From NCBI GenBank assembly GCA_030549175.1, contig JAUKUA010000002.1:5332001-5396000 (forward strand): DNA of 64,000 bases, in the 5' to 3' direction. Positions 24,901-34,629 of the stretch are shown here, one piece after another. How positions within the stretch are numbered: position 1 is the stretch's first letter; the number at the start of each line of letters is the position of its first letter. This DNA comes from Lasiosphaeris hirsuta. Lineage: Eukaryota > Ascomycota > Sordariomycetes > Sordariales > Lasiosphaeriaceae. The position numbers were made by a program, and so were the translations under genes. The notes below the pieces were generated by a model. That model searched no databases. It was given only the letters and a program-made list of their open reading frames with translations, and was not told where the DNA came from.

Positions 24901-25708
24901 CGAGGGCTCTGCTGCCGCGACGTTGTGGATTGTCGAGAGCGCCCGGTGGAGCTTGGCTTCCCGTTGCAGGGGACTCGCCGTCTCCGTCGTGCAGGTCGAA
25001 ACCTTCTTCCTCGACGAGAGGCGTTCCGGTATAGGGGTCCCACGACGGCTGCTGCTTGCTGATGGGTGGTGGGACGTGAAGCTTCCGGACCTCGTGAGGC
25101 TCGGGTTCAGGCTCGAAGAGTGCGGGCGTCTGCCGTGCGGAGTGGCTGTCAGAAATAGGCGACACTAGCTCAATTTCGCTGTCGCTGCGGCGGCCAGCCC
25201 AGTAATCAGCCCCAATGGTAGCCCTACGGCCGGCAACAGAGGGCTTTGGCGGCGTGGGCGGCGGATGCGAATTCGAATGTGCGACAGTCGATGAAAGCCG
25301 CGAGAGCGACGAGTCAAAGGACGAAATGCGCGTTAGGGAAGGCAGCTGTGGAGGAGGAGACGCGGTTGAAGTTTTCTGGAGCAGACCCTCAAATTGGAGG
25401 CGTCGACCCTGGTCGCCCTGCTGGGCCTGGTCGGTCGTATGGCGCTGACCAACAGCAACAGGGAACGACAGGGGTGCCTGGGGGGCTGAAGAATTCACAG
25501 GTTTCGCTGCATTTGCTGCATTCGCTGAATTCCACACTGCAGCACGCTTGGGGGCCTGATCCTGCCCCCGACGTCCGAGGCTGAAGCCAATGCCCCACGA
25601 AGCTCTTCGACTACGATCGCCTTTTACTTTTCTAGCTGCAGCAGCTGGGGGAGGTGGTCCCCCTTTCCCCGCCTTCGCTGGGACGGGTGGAGGCTGCGAT
25701 TCGTCGTC
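18929..25708 (-). CDS. Giant disordered Pro/Gln-rich protein with LxxQxTG kinase-motif repeats
   Basis: A 2259-codon exon runs from 25708 to the stop at 18929. Its 5' edge is a clear acceptor (branch GCTAAC, then TTTGCAG) at 25709, so at least one upstream exon is missing. MPWPCSTATFPGPQ ending at 25801 is in phase, but its donor (GTGCTG) is weak. The whole product is low complexity (Pro, Gln, Ser, Gly) with no folded domain. Near the start is RSRRASWGIGFSLG; the end is acidic and aromatic (EWNPYGDGFEWD). At 20935-20735 seven 30-nt units encode 10-residue repeats, each containing L/I-x-x-Q-x-T-G. An eighth copy, IQPQGTG, lies just N-terminal. In yeast this is the phosphorylation consensus of Prk1/Ark1 kinases in endocytic scaffolds such as Pan1. 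A scaffold role at actin patches is my inference; there is no EH, SH3 or ENTH domain. Confidence 0.7.
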   Translation of the reverse strand, partial: DDESQPPPVPAKAGKGGPPPPAAAARKVKGDRSRRASWGIGFSLGRRGQDQAPKRAAVWNSANAANAAKPVNSSAPQAPLSFPVAVGQRHTTDQAQQGDQGRRLQFEGLLQKTSTASPPPQLPSLTRISSFDSSLSRLSSTVAHSNSHPPPTPPKPSVAGRRATIGADYWAGRRSDSEIELVSPISDSHSARQTPALFEPEPEPHEVRKLHVPPPISKQQPSWDPYTGTPLVEEEGFDLHDGDGESPATGSQAPPGALDNPQRRGSRALAAGTAQAQREATPGPSPGREPAELGQISDESLEKNANGGNRANSDHKTDSNDDRDSAVVPTEQLRQAPSDSSQLRIVTPATASQSQSHARPESLPAPAMAAYAQNQNPSRPGNFSQQNYYQQTLTQQHQQQQQQYQQSQQRQQQPPQQSNPNVPQRSGSFQELPPIRRTSTFGSSLMLSPESPGGAFSSDDNSDVNPFQQRAGDSRSGTPAGQAGGAPPPAALFQPPSAPNQMAGVPHQFTTGPPPPGQFQNVYRPTHGPMPGQQSQQYQGQPFAPPQPGFQQHAMQSLPQPNAPDQPGAQDPPRSFSDSPANPQSMPNGPTPPPGQGQQFPMMGRGGGRGVMMPPHMMANQLQRFPPQGGNWNLQESHLSEPLNPTNRHRSNSSTASGAQPFYGYDKEAGVPSTSGLSPQREKAQEPKEQPSSQPRQSPQSQHPDRSESPSTPRPNQALPNSQQTPPGRPPGGPLPRSETDQSEMLPPSSIYGGDEGRRRQSGIFSSIQRKFTGGISDESRRDSFGKPRLQGQAVTGDEVSEASVMTEDTSAQKKRNPFARFRSIGQAPENMPPHSQESIIAHSPGTPLGQRMQPSPGPQLQAQTQAQWQSQFPPPEQKPAPFFSTENGSAPAQQPNPERADLPRASFSSTLPGEARLSINGGGPKKGFSALMGKFRAANTDGSKEGPRPPGTSASVNSFSVSQGPPMQPNGLGHQEELMPPPSFGARERSGSLSGPPSRPLTSGQASQISLPQYGTPADVDPGRKPTGGLFGFGRFMSRSEVKKADPPTAAGRGQPGPPPALGQQPGPGQPGLGRGQPGPAPRPMPGQQFGPGQQLGRGHLPPFAPRPGQFPGQIPGQFGNPTPLGPDGRPLVVPGQFHQQHPGQFVIMQPGMLPPGVQGPPNGQMVFVMPGQPMGSLKEEPEPPQSAGSHSAPSLPLPSQSQPTPQQGAPRPDAPTPPGSHTPQLDSPASQRSQPVAISPAEPTRTQTVSPASLRQPLAAPQPGPPGQTAHPLPSQLRVLNPSPPNQIVTRKPVSSSPRLSIDQANPQPGMGEGGQAPDQRTPHTAQGSPAQDTNAEQGRRVSGPPASQPPPNVQGFSGPQQHSGPNPATSQLSQPASVPGASPRPSVQGEAFQGPSNQQPGQGQQGPGQTPPSGGQGQGPNLIRPVGRVTSQASVSSTGSFPSQSSQPGQQPPPPSGLRQVGMSMAVPRDREQSTFAKIKEKGTKSFFSNFRRGDPKQAAPQPQLQTQPYSPQDQAQGGQAPAGQQGQRPMLPIQPQGTGPQPQSQQTPGMPPQGEPQNYRNEPQGLNPGLVRQGPSPQQATPSTLQPLQPQFTGPRPLQPQYTGPQPIRPQFTGPQPLRPQMTGPQPIQPQLTGPQPLQRQFTGPQPIQPQFTGQQFAQPQFIQQRPPPPPQQQQQQGRGNLEPQYAQVPIPAGYGYVRGEGHITPAPAPFLVSGGQVYALPPGQVLPPGFQPQWAQQGAVRPVWPGPVPGQQTILVRPNGPQDPPIAIVQQVPASVPQAQGPPQFQNQPGPFVNGTSAPRLAPVGQEQQTATPVPPQSITASPQLPGQQAPTTQDPTGVSSPNGFQPRPEYAHPPAVLAQENNPTSPPQPRQTAYPLPTSAFSPINPASIKLQNPQLPQGAVASLPGPSRSEDGLVPQRQPSAVSQVSLQPRHLSQNLNSHISLAGQFPNTPSPQITPERAVSPEPAHSSTHGDVLQDSRAVSPEPPTQSFAFAKPPVVQAQPVTHDDEDDSVSNYTIQTATRIPVASRSSLQVQANATQHIEENIYDATPRNSTVPPQYRENTATNTPTSPRHENAPNKTHISHPGPAEPKSPDPSQEKVVPRAPEPIQEEVLPKPVRPAQAIQPTQNKPLPKPAEEKPEPVQSKVVPDARPSVIHSNNHVVVAESSNANVNGHDTPPKAASAERDIFEAAKRQKMLHDQEEKIPVFPSEPDMNVRLVNPVRKPEEELPQMSATSYPGQEWNPYGDGFEWDGE
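20735..20935 (-). repeat. Seven in-phase 30-nt coding repeats encoding L/I-x-x-Q-x-T-G
   Basis: Unit starts are at 20935, 20905, 20875, 20845, 20815, 20785 and 20755, an exact 30-base period. The seven motifs are LQPQFTG, LQPQYTG, IRPQFTG, LRPQMTG, IQPQLTG, LQRQFTG and IQPQFTG. The x positions vary, while L/I, Q, T and G never change. A degenerate partial unit (AQPQF) follows. Confidence 0.9.
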
Positions 25709-25801
25709 CTGCAAAGGAAAACCGTTAGCGAACTGGCAGAGGGCGGGATGATGCGCGTATCAAAAAAGGCCCATCGTATTAATAGCGACGGTCGCAGCAC
25801 C

Positions 25802-26679
25802 TGTGGGCCCGGGAAAGTAGCCGTGGAGCACGGCCAGGGCATCGCCTGGTAAGGAAAGGTGAGAAGGTCGGGTGTGCAGTGCCAACCGAGACCCTCTCGA
25901 GACCTTTGCGACCCTCCTTGGCCGTCCCAAGGAAGATCCCAAGAAGATCTACTAGTACCGCGGCCGCCCACTGGGTGGCATTGACATTAGAGCCTCGCAG
26001 CAACAGGCCGGGTCGCTAGCGATCCAGCAATGCGCACCAATCCCAACAGGGTAGCCCACGGCTTCCAACAGCACGAGGTTGCGGCTTTTTCGGTAGCGTA
26101 AATTGACGAGACGGATCCCACGAGACGGGACGAAACGCGACGAATTGTGACGAATTGAGACGAATTGAGACGGCGCCTGGACCGGGACTGGGACTTGCAG
26201 CAGACACCGTTGAGACAGACGCCATGTCGCTTCCACTGCCGAGACACAGCGTATCGTCAATGGCTTAAAAATGTCCTTGTTTCTTTGAATTTCATCAACC
26301 CCGAACCCCGACATTATTTTCGATCTCCGTCGTCACTGTCGTCAACCCCGCCGTAATCCCACCACTTTACACGAAAGTGCAAGAGCGAACTCGTACCGCT
26401 CAAACAAAATCCCTCCGAGAAAAGCTGTAATTGGTGAAAAGAGAAACATTGCACCCCCAATCGGACTGTCGGCACCAGGCTAAGCCCGCGCTGCCGTGTC
26501 TTCAAGAAAAGAAATAGCCCCAACAATGATTAAATGTGATACGCTGCGTCCGTCCACTGTCTGCTGTGTCCACCGTGTCCCTCGTCACAGTCTTGGCCAG
26601 GTCTTCGTCGTCGAAAAAAAAATAAAAAATTTTGCCTTCGCCGAAAGGAAAGCGTCTTATATCAATGCAGTCACAGGAA
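25802..26679. other. Spacer between the two large minus-strand genes
   Basis: About 0.9 kb containing the likely promoter and first exon of the giant disordered gene and the 3' flank of the next gene. Frames on the minus strand here (for example 25952-26314) run through the 10-nt repeat and are probably not coding. Confidence 0.45.
26102..26172. repeat. Imperfect 10-nt tandem repeat (GACGAATTGA-like)
   Basis: Units GACGAATTGT/GACGAATTGA plus degenerate GACGAGACG and GACGAAACG forms lie in the spacer upstream of the giant disordered gene. They could be promoter or leader sequence. No function is shown. Confidence 0.6.
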
Positions 26680-29600
26680 TTATGAATTGAAAAATGGTAC
26701 CTTGTCACCTGTTCCCTTGAGCTTGCTCTTCCCCTTGCTCAGCAACCCCTTGCCCGCCTTGCCCGCCGCCATGAAGAGCTCTTTGCCCTTGGTCCCAACC
26801 TGAGCGCCCGAGTGCCCAAAAGCACCTGAGCTATGCTGTGGAGTAGGAGGCATGGGCATGTGGTTCACCAGTCTTGGCGCTTGCCCAAATGCCGTAGTAC
26901 TGGGGTTCGCGTGTTGTTGAAAGTAGGGGGTTTGCACGTTCACCTGCGTAGGCACCTGCGATCCTTGCTGGCTGGCCGTCACGCCAGGATCCATCAGCCC
27001 AGTCTTGAACGAGTAGCTTGCATTCCCATGTTCCGGGTGCTGAGATATCATCGAGGTCATCCAGTCATTGAGACCCGTATCCATGGCTGCGAACTGCTGT
27101 CGAGTCTCATTGTATGTGTTGATCCGTTCCGAGTACGTGGATAACTCCATAATCTGGCGGAATACCATCATGCTGCCTATGTCTGTCTTTGTTGGCGTGG
27201 CTGGAATCTGTTGTTGGTATTGCTCGTTCACAATAGCAGGATGTTGCTCAATCGGCGGTGTTGGCGACAAAGGATGTGACGAGCTTTGCATGGTTGACTT
27301 TTGCTCGGCGAGAGACAGTCTACGTGACTTCTGCTCGGCGCTGTCAAGCAGAGGCGTATTTCGATCCGATACAACCGAGATAGGGGATGGCGGCTCAATC
27401 GGTGCATCCGCAGCCAGTCTCGGCGGGAGAGTACTCGCCTGCGAAACCTGATGCGACATTCCGCCGGTAGGGATATGGCTCGGAGCAGCAATTTTGTCAG
27501 ACTTGGGAATAGACAATGTTACCGGTTCCGTTTCGAGTGACGACGTCGGCCCCGCACCGATAATGCTGCCAACATCTGGACGAGAAGCTGACTGCTCAGC
27601 TTGTTCTCCCATCGCTCGACGCTGAGCGTTTGCTTCTTCCTCGGCGGCGATCTCCCATGAAAACCGCCTACGCAAATCCCGGAACTGCTGCTCTGATCCC
27701 GAAGTTTGGATATTATCGGCATCGGCAACAGGAGGGACATCGTCATGTTTTTCAGCCTCGACCGGGGGATGTGTTGGAGTACCCGTTGACCTCTTTGAAA
27801 TGGTCTTGTTTGGAGAGTCAACTGAAGATGGCGCCGGCTTATCAGCTGGCGCTGCCCAATAGTCGCCATAGACGTCCGTCAGATAACTGCTTTCTCGCAC
27901 AGGGCCTGCAGCGGCGTGATAGGCGGCAGTCGTTCCCCCGCCAGTAACATCGAGAAAGTCGTTGGATGGGTTCATTGGGCTTAGCGACTTAATAATCTCA
28001 TCCCTTAGCATATCGCTTTCTTTGAGCGGGGAGCTGCTAGTTGTGTCCAGTGTCGAGCCATTATCAAAAGACGGAGGCGGTACAAAGTGTTGCTCAGCAA
28101 TGCCGGCCAGATGAGGATTCCGGTTTGGGTTCAGAGGCGCTATAGGAGTCATGTCGGAGCCGTGGGTAGTCGCAGTATTGGGTACGGGACTTGCAAGTTC
28201 GTGGTCCTTGGCATCCCTGGGCTGAGAAGGTACCGTCCCATCGTCACCGATTCGGGACGCATTCGGCCCGGGAGCCATCTGTTTTGATGTGCTGACGGCA
28301 GGACTACCTGTTCGGAGCGGATGGAGAGCAAGTGGCACGCCTGCGCGCGAGCCTGTTGATATTTGCTGATCCGAGCGACCAGGCTCGTTCACACTATCAT
28401 TACTGCCGTCATATGACGGCTTGTGAGATCTGGTAGCCTTGGCCAAGGAGTCTTCGACGCTATCATCTGCCTCAGTCAATGGGGATACCTCTCCAGATTC
28501 CACAGTTCTACGCGCCAAACGGCGAGGAGCCCCAGTGGCAGCAGGTGTTGCACTCTCGCCTGGTGTTGATGGCGTCTCGGTGACCCAGCTCCCCGGCAGA
28601 GTTGGCCGTTGAGCTGTTTGTTTGCTATCGGTACTCGATGTGGGTAGCCGAGATGCTTCTGCAGCGGGACCCTGCCGCTCAGGAGCGTCGGAGGCAGGCT
28701 GCGTCGCATTGGCGCGGTCTTGCTGCAAGGGAAGCCCAACAGACCGGCCAGAATCGTTGGGCGGGGAAGTCGAGCGAATCCCAGTGGTCAGCTGCGCGGG
28801 CTGAACCATCACCCCTTCAGCCCCTTCGACACCACTGGAGAACTGCGGCGGCACTTTTGCAGCCGGTGCTGACGCAGACAAAGGAGCCACCGCTGAGTGA
28901 GGAGCCACGGCTGAAAACTGCGCCGCAGCTGGGACGGAGGGCTTTGATGTGGAACCAGCCATGAATTTGGAGGGTGTAGAAAAAAGGTCATCACCAAAAC
29001 CAGACATGCGCCCGAGCTCCGGCAGTTTGGGACTGGAGCGAGAGAAAGGCGAGCTAGAACCTGATCGCTCCTGCTCTGGAGCTGCTGCAGCCGCGCTCGT
29101 TTGACTTTGCGTCCATGGGGCAGGCTCAACGATATCATCTGAGCCGTAACTAGCGATTAGCCCCTCAAGGCCGTACTCGCTCTTTCTCTCCGCTACGGGA
29201 GCCAGGCTTGGTCTTGCGCTTCGGCTGGTGTCCGTTGCTTCCTCGCTTCGTTTCTGGTCTGGTAGCTCCGGCTGCACAATGGTGCTGCTGTAATCGCCCC
29301 GACTGGCAGTCGTGATGCTGTCCATGCTCGGACGACCACCCGATTCCAACGACTTCCTCTTCTCCTCTTCCAAGCGCTTGTAAATATCTGCCGGCCTAAT
29401 AAACGGCAGTGCCTTGTTCGGCGAAGTTGGCGACGTGACGCCTGGAGACGCCGGTCGCGCGTCAACTCTGGAGTCAGGAGGAGGTGCAGATGTGAACTGT
29501 GGCGCCGTTTCGGTAGGGGGGTTCGTTGCATCTTGCGCTCCAACGCTGCTCTCTCGTGTCGGAAACCGGGCCGGAACGGGCTCCGCACCGTGAGGTGTTG

Positions 29601-30153
29601 CTGGTGACTTGGTCCTTAGAGGGAAGGGAGCCGCCGGATGAGCGGACAATGGCGTACCGGTAAACACGTTGGATCCCGTAGCCGCAGCGCTCTGGGGAAC
29701 AACTGATTGGGGCGATACAATCTGCTCGATTCCCGTCCGTTCTAATGCGCCACCTGCGGAAACCGGTCCCGTTGGTGAGGGGATTAAACGCTGGGTTTGG
29801 ATGTGCAGAGGTGTCTGACCGGTCGGTGTGTTTTGTCTCGATGACGGAAGAGTTGAGGGCTGCCGCGGACCGGCAGGCTTCGCCGGCGGAGGGGGGGGAG
29901 CGTCCTCCGGCGCATCGTCATAGTCGGTTCCCCAGTCATCTCCATCGTAGTTCTGCGGCTTGAACTGTGCCCATTTCCTTGTCTTTTGGCGGCTCACGTT
30001 CACCTTGTACTGTTCGCTGTTCGCCGAGGGAGCACCCGGTTGACTACAGAAAGCCTGGTTAAATTCGGTCGCCTGCAACACTAGCCTCCGCTTGTCTGCT
30101 CACATTTGACTGTTCCCGCCGAAGACACTTCCGTAAGTGCCGCTGGCATCCAT
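26680..30153 (-). CDS. Large disordered fungal protein with N-terminal NYDGDDWG motif
   Basis: Two exons: 30153-30104 and 30043-26680, giving 1137 aa. The 60-nt intron has donor GTGAGC and acceptor CTGTAG and is phase 2. It adds a real ATG start (MDASGTYGSVFGGNSQ) in place of a frame that would begin with a non-ATG codon. The N-terminus has basic VSRQKTRKW followed by FKPQNYDGDDWG, a short motif I have seen at the start of other fungal proteins of unknown role, then a poly-Pro patch. The rest is Ser/Thr/Pro-rich and disordered. One short stretch near the C-terminus looks helical (MVFRQIMELSTYSERINTYNETRQ). The tail is basic, Lys/Gly-rich (GKGLLSKGKSKLKGTGDK). Same strand and style as the giant gene downstream. 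Function unknown. An alternative splice at the extreme C-terminus (GTGDK followed by GTACCA) cannot be excluded. Confidence 0.75.
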
Positions 30154-32258
30154 CGCGTCGATTCGGTTCCTCAAATGCGCTGGTCCCGTGGCCACATTCT
30201 CAGGCTGTAGCGCTGCCTGGAGGTGTGAGGTGCTTGGTCTGGGGAAAGGTGTCGAGGAAATTAAAAAAGACCGATGATCGAATCACTAGCACGAGGCGGC
30301 AAAACACGGCAGGATCGCGCCCGAAAACGCAGTCTGGGGCAACGCGCAACGTCAACCCCCGGCGTGTTGGGTATCGATGGCTGGCAGCGGAGATTTGGTG
30401 GGAAAAACAGAAAGCAGCAATTAGGCAAACGACCGTCAAGAAGCTAGATTGACCAGTAAAGCAGGTAGGCCACTACAGAAAACATGTGTCTGGATTTCTA
30501 CAATCCTTAGCATCAAGCTTAAAGATTAGTTATGGAGGTAGGTAGTGTAGGGATTAGGATTGCGGCCTTGCTGGGGCGGAGCCGAGCAAGCAAGCATTAT
30601 CGTATCCTCCCCATCCTCTGCGCGCTCTACCAAGTAGGTCGTAGCCTCGCACCAGCTTACTGTGGATTCCTACAACACAGTACCCGTAGCAGTACCTTGC
30701 CGCAGTGAAACATATAGGTCCGTTAAGCAAAACACCTGTCTGCGTTGTGATCCTAGAATGCGGAGGTGCCTACGAAAGCCAGGAGAAATACAGAATCTGC
30801 CGTGGAAGAACATCAAAGAGATGGAACAACGGTGGTGCAGCACATCAACCGCTAGAGCATCCGCGCTTGGCCAAATCCTGACTTTCAGGGGTACCCATTT
30901 CACGCAGTGACGTAAGCCCATGGCGCCGCTCTCCACCTCCCGTCAACGCATTGCTCCCACAAGTGGAAGCGCACACTGAGAAAAGAAATCTGCCGAGTTT
31001 CCAAACGCCGTTTTCTTTCTGTACCACCCCCGTAGCCCCCGTAGCACACCATATCCGGTGTCAAACCAGCTGGACAGAATCTTTGGGTCACCGGTTGAAC
31101 TGGCTCGTTGTTTCTGGAACCCCAACTTATGCAGGCGCTCTGCAGCCGCCCGCGCACGAAGGCCCAGACATCATCAGCCCATCAGACACTCTTCCTTCGA
31201 CAGGGCTGTGGCAGCCTTACACAGTAGTTCTGACTGCCCAGTACGAAATATTGGCATGGGGACCTGCATGCTTACATTTCCCAGAGCTGATATCTGTCAT
31301 CACAGAGCGCGCGGTATCACGTAAGGACAAGACGCGGTCGATCGCCAAATTGCCAACATCTCTCCCGAGTGTCTTGTGGGACTGGACCACCTCCCGCATC
31401 CCGTCCCCCCTCAACCCTCAGTCGGGGGATGAGTTTGGATCTACCAATGGCAGCAAGGATCGGCTTGAGGATGCAATGTCGTCACAAACAGCGAGTGGGT
31501 ATTCGTCTGGTCTTGCGATAACCGCAACCGCCAATTGATCGCGTAGGCAACTATTCCAGACGGCAGTGCTACTTCTATTTGGAGTTGAGGCTGCTACAAA
31601 ACCAGGTGAACCCGGTAACGATGAGAGACTCCAACTTGAAGGTGAAACTGACATATGCCACACAAGTGCACAAGGAGAAGGAGAAGGAGGCACATTGAAG
31701 TTGAAGAAGACAAACCCTAACCCTAAGCAGGGTTCCCTTCCGCCTTATTTTAGCATTGTCACAGTGTAACCTGCCTTCAGTTGTCAATCCGCACTGCTGA
31801 GCCACACTGTGCAGCCCTCCCGCTTGACAACTTGGCTGCAAGGGCCAGCATCAAGGGTGCTGAAACAAGAAACCACGTTTTCCCTCATTGAACAATTTCC
31901 GACATCGCGAACCTCACAGGCCAAGCACCCGGCATTCAACCTCATCCCTCAACACGTCGCTTCTGCCGCCATCATTTCTACAACATAGCACTTTTTGATA
32001 CCCCACGATTTTTACCTTGCACGGTCGCGCTCGCACCCCCGCCAGCCCTCGAAAGACGCGGCGCTTACGCATCGGCCGATCTCCGTGATTGCCAATCCTC
32101 GACCACGTCGCAATCCACCATCAATAAGGACTTGACAAGCCATCAATAGTCGCCCACCCGTTGGCTGCTTCAGGGCATAGCAAACCGCCGCCCTCACTCA
32201 GTGATCGCGTTTGCTCGTCTCGATCAGCCTCGCGCACTCTCGAAGAACTCTCGCAAGG
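30154..32258. other. Divergent intergenic region upstream of SED5
   Basis: About 2.1 kb between two divergent genes. The largest frame (30951-31538, +, 195 codons) has no domain or secretion signal and ordinary intergenic character. A telomere-like AAACCCTAACCCTAA lies at 31712-31726. A pyrimidine-rich leader precedes the SED5 ATG. Confidence 0.5.
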
Positions 32259-33493
32259 ATGGCTGTCGCGATAAATGACCGGACGGCAGAGTTCCGCCAC
32301 ATCGTCAGCGACGCCAAGCGCCGACATGCTGCGAAACCCGGTTCCCAGAGGCTTCTCAACGATTCACAGAAAATCGCCGCGAGCGGCGATGGACAAATGC
32401 GGAGATCCGAATTCGCGAGACAGGCGGCCGAGATTGGGAGGGGCATCTCGGGGACAATGGAGAAGTTGCAGAAGCTGGCTCAATGTACGAGGTATTAGCT
32501 CTGCTTTGATGCTTGTTACGGGCACTAAACAGTTGCAGTGGCCAAGAAAAAGACGCTTTTCGACGACAGGCCGGTGGAAATCAACGAGGTATGTCCGGAT
32601 GATGCGGCGCATCAGCGTTATTAGGTTTGGGAAATACTGACTCGATACAGTTGACGTTCGTCATTAAACAAGATCTATCCTCCCTGAACGAGAAAATCCG
32701 TGGTCTTCAGACACTCTCCAAACGTCTACACCCGAAACCTGACCAGGAAGGAGAGAACAACAAGAACATCCTCCTGCTCCTCCAAGGAAAGCTCGGGGAT
32801 GTCGGCGCGAATTTCAAGGTAGGTAGAGCTCGCAATCATGTCACCCGTGTGCCCACAACGTGTTCTGACTCTTCCAAAGGAAGTACTTGAAATCAGAACA
32901 AAGAATATCCAGGCTTCACGGTCAAGAACCGAGGCCTTTGTGTCAAACGTGGGGCAACACTCACACGCAACACTACAGCAGTCAGCGTCACCCTTGTATG
33001 GCACACCAAACAGAGGGACACCCGCACCAGGGGGAGACCTAATCTCGCTGAATCCAATGCCCGACCAGCAAATGCAACTCCAGTTGATGGAGGAGGGAGG
33101 GCAGAACAGCTACATCCAGCAGCGAGGCCAGGCCATCGAGGCCATCGAGTCAACCATTCACGAGCTGGGGTCGATCTTTGGGCAACTTGCGTCCATGGTC
33201 AGCGAGCAGTCGGAGATGATTCAGCGCATAGACGCCAATACGTGAGCTATCTGTTGGCAGCACCGACCATGTTTTCAAGCTTTCTAACAGCGAAACAGGG
33301 AGGACGTGGTTGATAACGTTGAGGGCGCACAAAAGGAGTTGCTGAAATACTGGTCACGCGTATCGGGCAACAGGTGGCTCATAGCCAAGATGTTTGGTGT
33401 TCTGGTACGTCACTTGCACAACCTTGACAATACCCTGCTAACTCGATGAACTAGATGATCTTCTTCCTGCTTTGGGTATTGATTGCCGGGTGA
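32259..33493 (+). CDS. SED5: Golgi Qa-SNARE syntaxin 5 (Sed5)
   Basis: Six exons: 32259-32484, 32539-32588, 32651-32818, 32880-33241, 33299-33404 and 33455-33493, giving 316 aa. All five introns are 50-62 nt. Sed5 is the target SNARE for ER-Golgi and intra-Golgi vesicle fusion. The N-terminus (NDRTAEFRHIV) is the Sly1-binding type peptide followed by the Habc region (AKKKTLFDDRPVEINELTF, DLSSLNEKIRGLQ). The Qa-SNARE helix covers about residues 228-290 (IEAIESTIHELGSIFGQLA, then VSEQSEMIQRIDAN). A C-terminal hydrophobic anchor (MIFFLLWVLIAG) is encoded by the tiny last exon and ends the protein, as expected for a tail-anchored SNARE. Length fits the family. Every join restores conserved sequence, so the model is firm. 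Confidence 0.95.
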
Positions 33494-34629
33494 GAAGCGA
33501 CACGCTGTCGTGTTTTGTTTTATTATGTAGAATTATTCTGTTCAGTGATGCATGCAGAGGCGTCCCATAGACTATCGCATGGTACGAGTTGGTATGAGTA
33601 TAACATGTAATTGGGGCGGATTTTTATTCGTGAGTCCATCGAGCAAAGCCGCTCGATGCTCGGGAAGGGATTACGGAGTTTAGGGCGTGTGCCAAGCACG
33701 TAGGGAATAATAGCATGGGACGCGGCCATAGAGGCGGCGCCAGACCTTCATCGGGCTATATATAAGATGGCCCTTTCAGACCTCGGTACATGCCACGACA
33801 CTAAGCCTTCATCTTGACACGAGCGTACTAGTAAAAAGGGGCGAAGGCGGGCCCCCTTTTGACGGGTCTCGGCACCAGCTAGACCGAAGCCGGCGCCCCA
33901 GGTTATTCCCCAGCAGTTCCCCGTGTTTGGCCCAATCATGAAATTGGAACTACAAATCCGCACAAGCGGCGTTGGCCGCGTTGCCCTTGCCCCCGAGGGG
34001 AGAGCTGAATTCACCACCTATACGGGGCTGGGGATGGGGGCCCGATGACCGGACAGGTGCCGGACCGCGGGGTCGACCTCGGATTTCAATGGAGGGGCAG
34101 CTGTCTGGTGAGCTCGGTTTTCCCTGGTTACCACTTGTTGTGGGTGACGTCTTTGGCGGCTCGACAATGCTCTTGTGAACCGTTGTCTTTTTCGCTGTTT
34201 GAGCGATTGCTTATCAGCTGATGCTCAATTCAAGTGAATGGCTGGAGAGGAAGCCAAGAATGCAGAACTGAGGCTTGTATGTACGCCGCTTATCTCGAGC
34301 GGACATGAACTCGTCGTGTCTGGTTTTGCTCCACTGCCAAAAACATACGTAGTCTACATTAGGGAAAATATCCCACCCGTACCCAGATCCCGCCGCCCGC
34401 GGTGATGGCCCATTTAGCCGGCTCGACTGCCTGGTTAATACCCACTTGAAACATTACACAGCACCCCTCAGAGCCGCCTGAGGTCTTTCTTTTTTCCCTC
34501 TCTCGCGCCCGTGGAGAACACACACGCCACGAAAAGCTGGCTTGTCTACGTAGTATCTCACGGTTCCTCTCTCACCCGCCCACCACCGCCATCCCCAAGT
34601 ACCTATTCCACACTCACCGTCGATTCACA
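33494..34629. other. Intergenic region
   Basis: About 1.1 kb holding the 3' flank of SED5 and the promoter of the aldo-keto reductase. Only short frames are present. A pyrimidine-rich leader precedes the reductase ATG. No other feature seen. Confidence 0.5.

Noticed and set aside
26502..26708. Extra C-terminal exon for the NYDGDDWG-motif protein
   Set aside because: A splice at GTACCA could reach this frame, but the available acceptors are AAG type and the residues are Phe-rich from a T run; the simple stop is preferred.
30951..31538. 195-codon open frame upstream of SED5
   Set aside because: No domain, signal peptide or splice context; it sits in a divergent promoter region.
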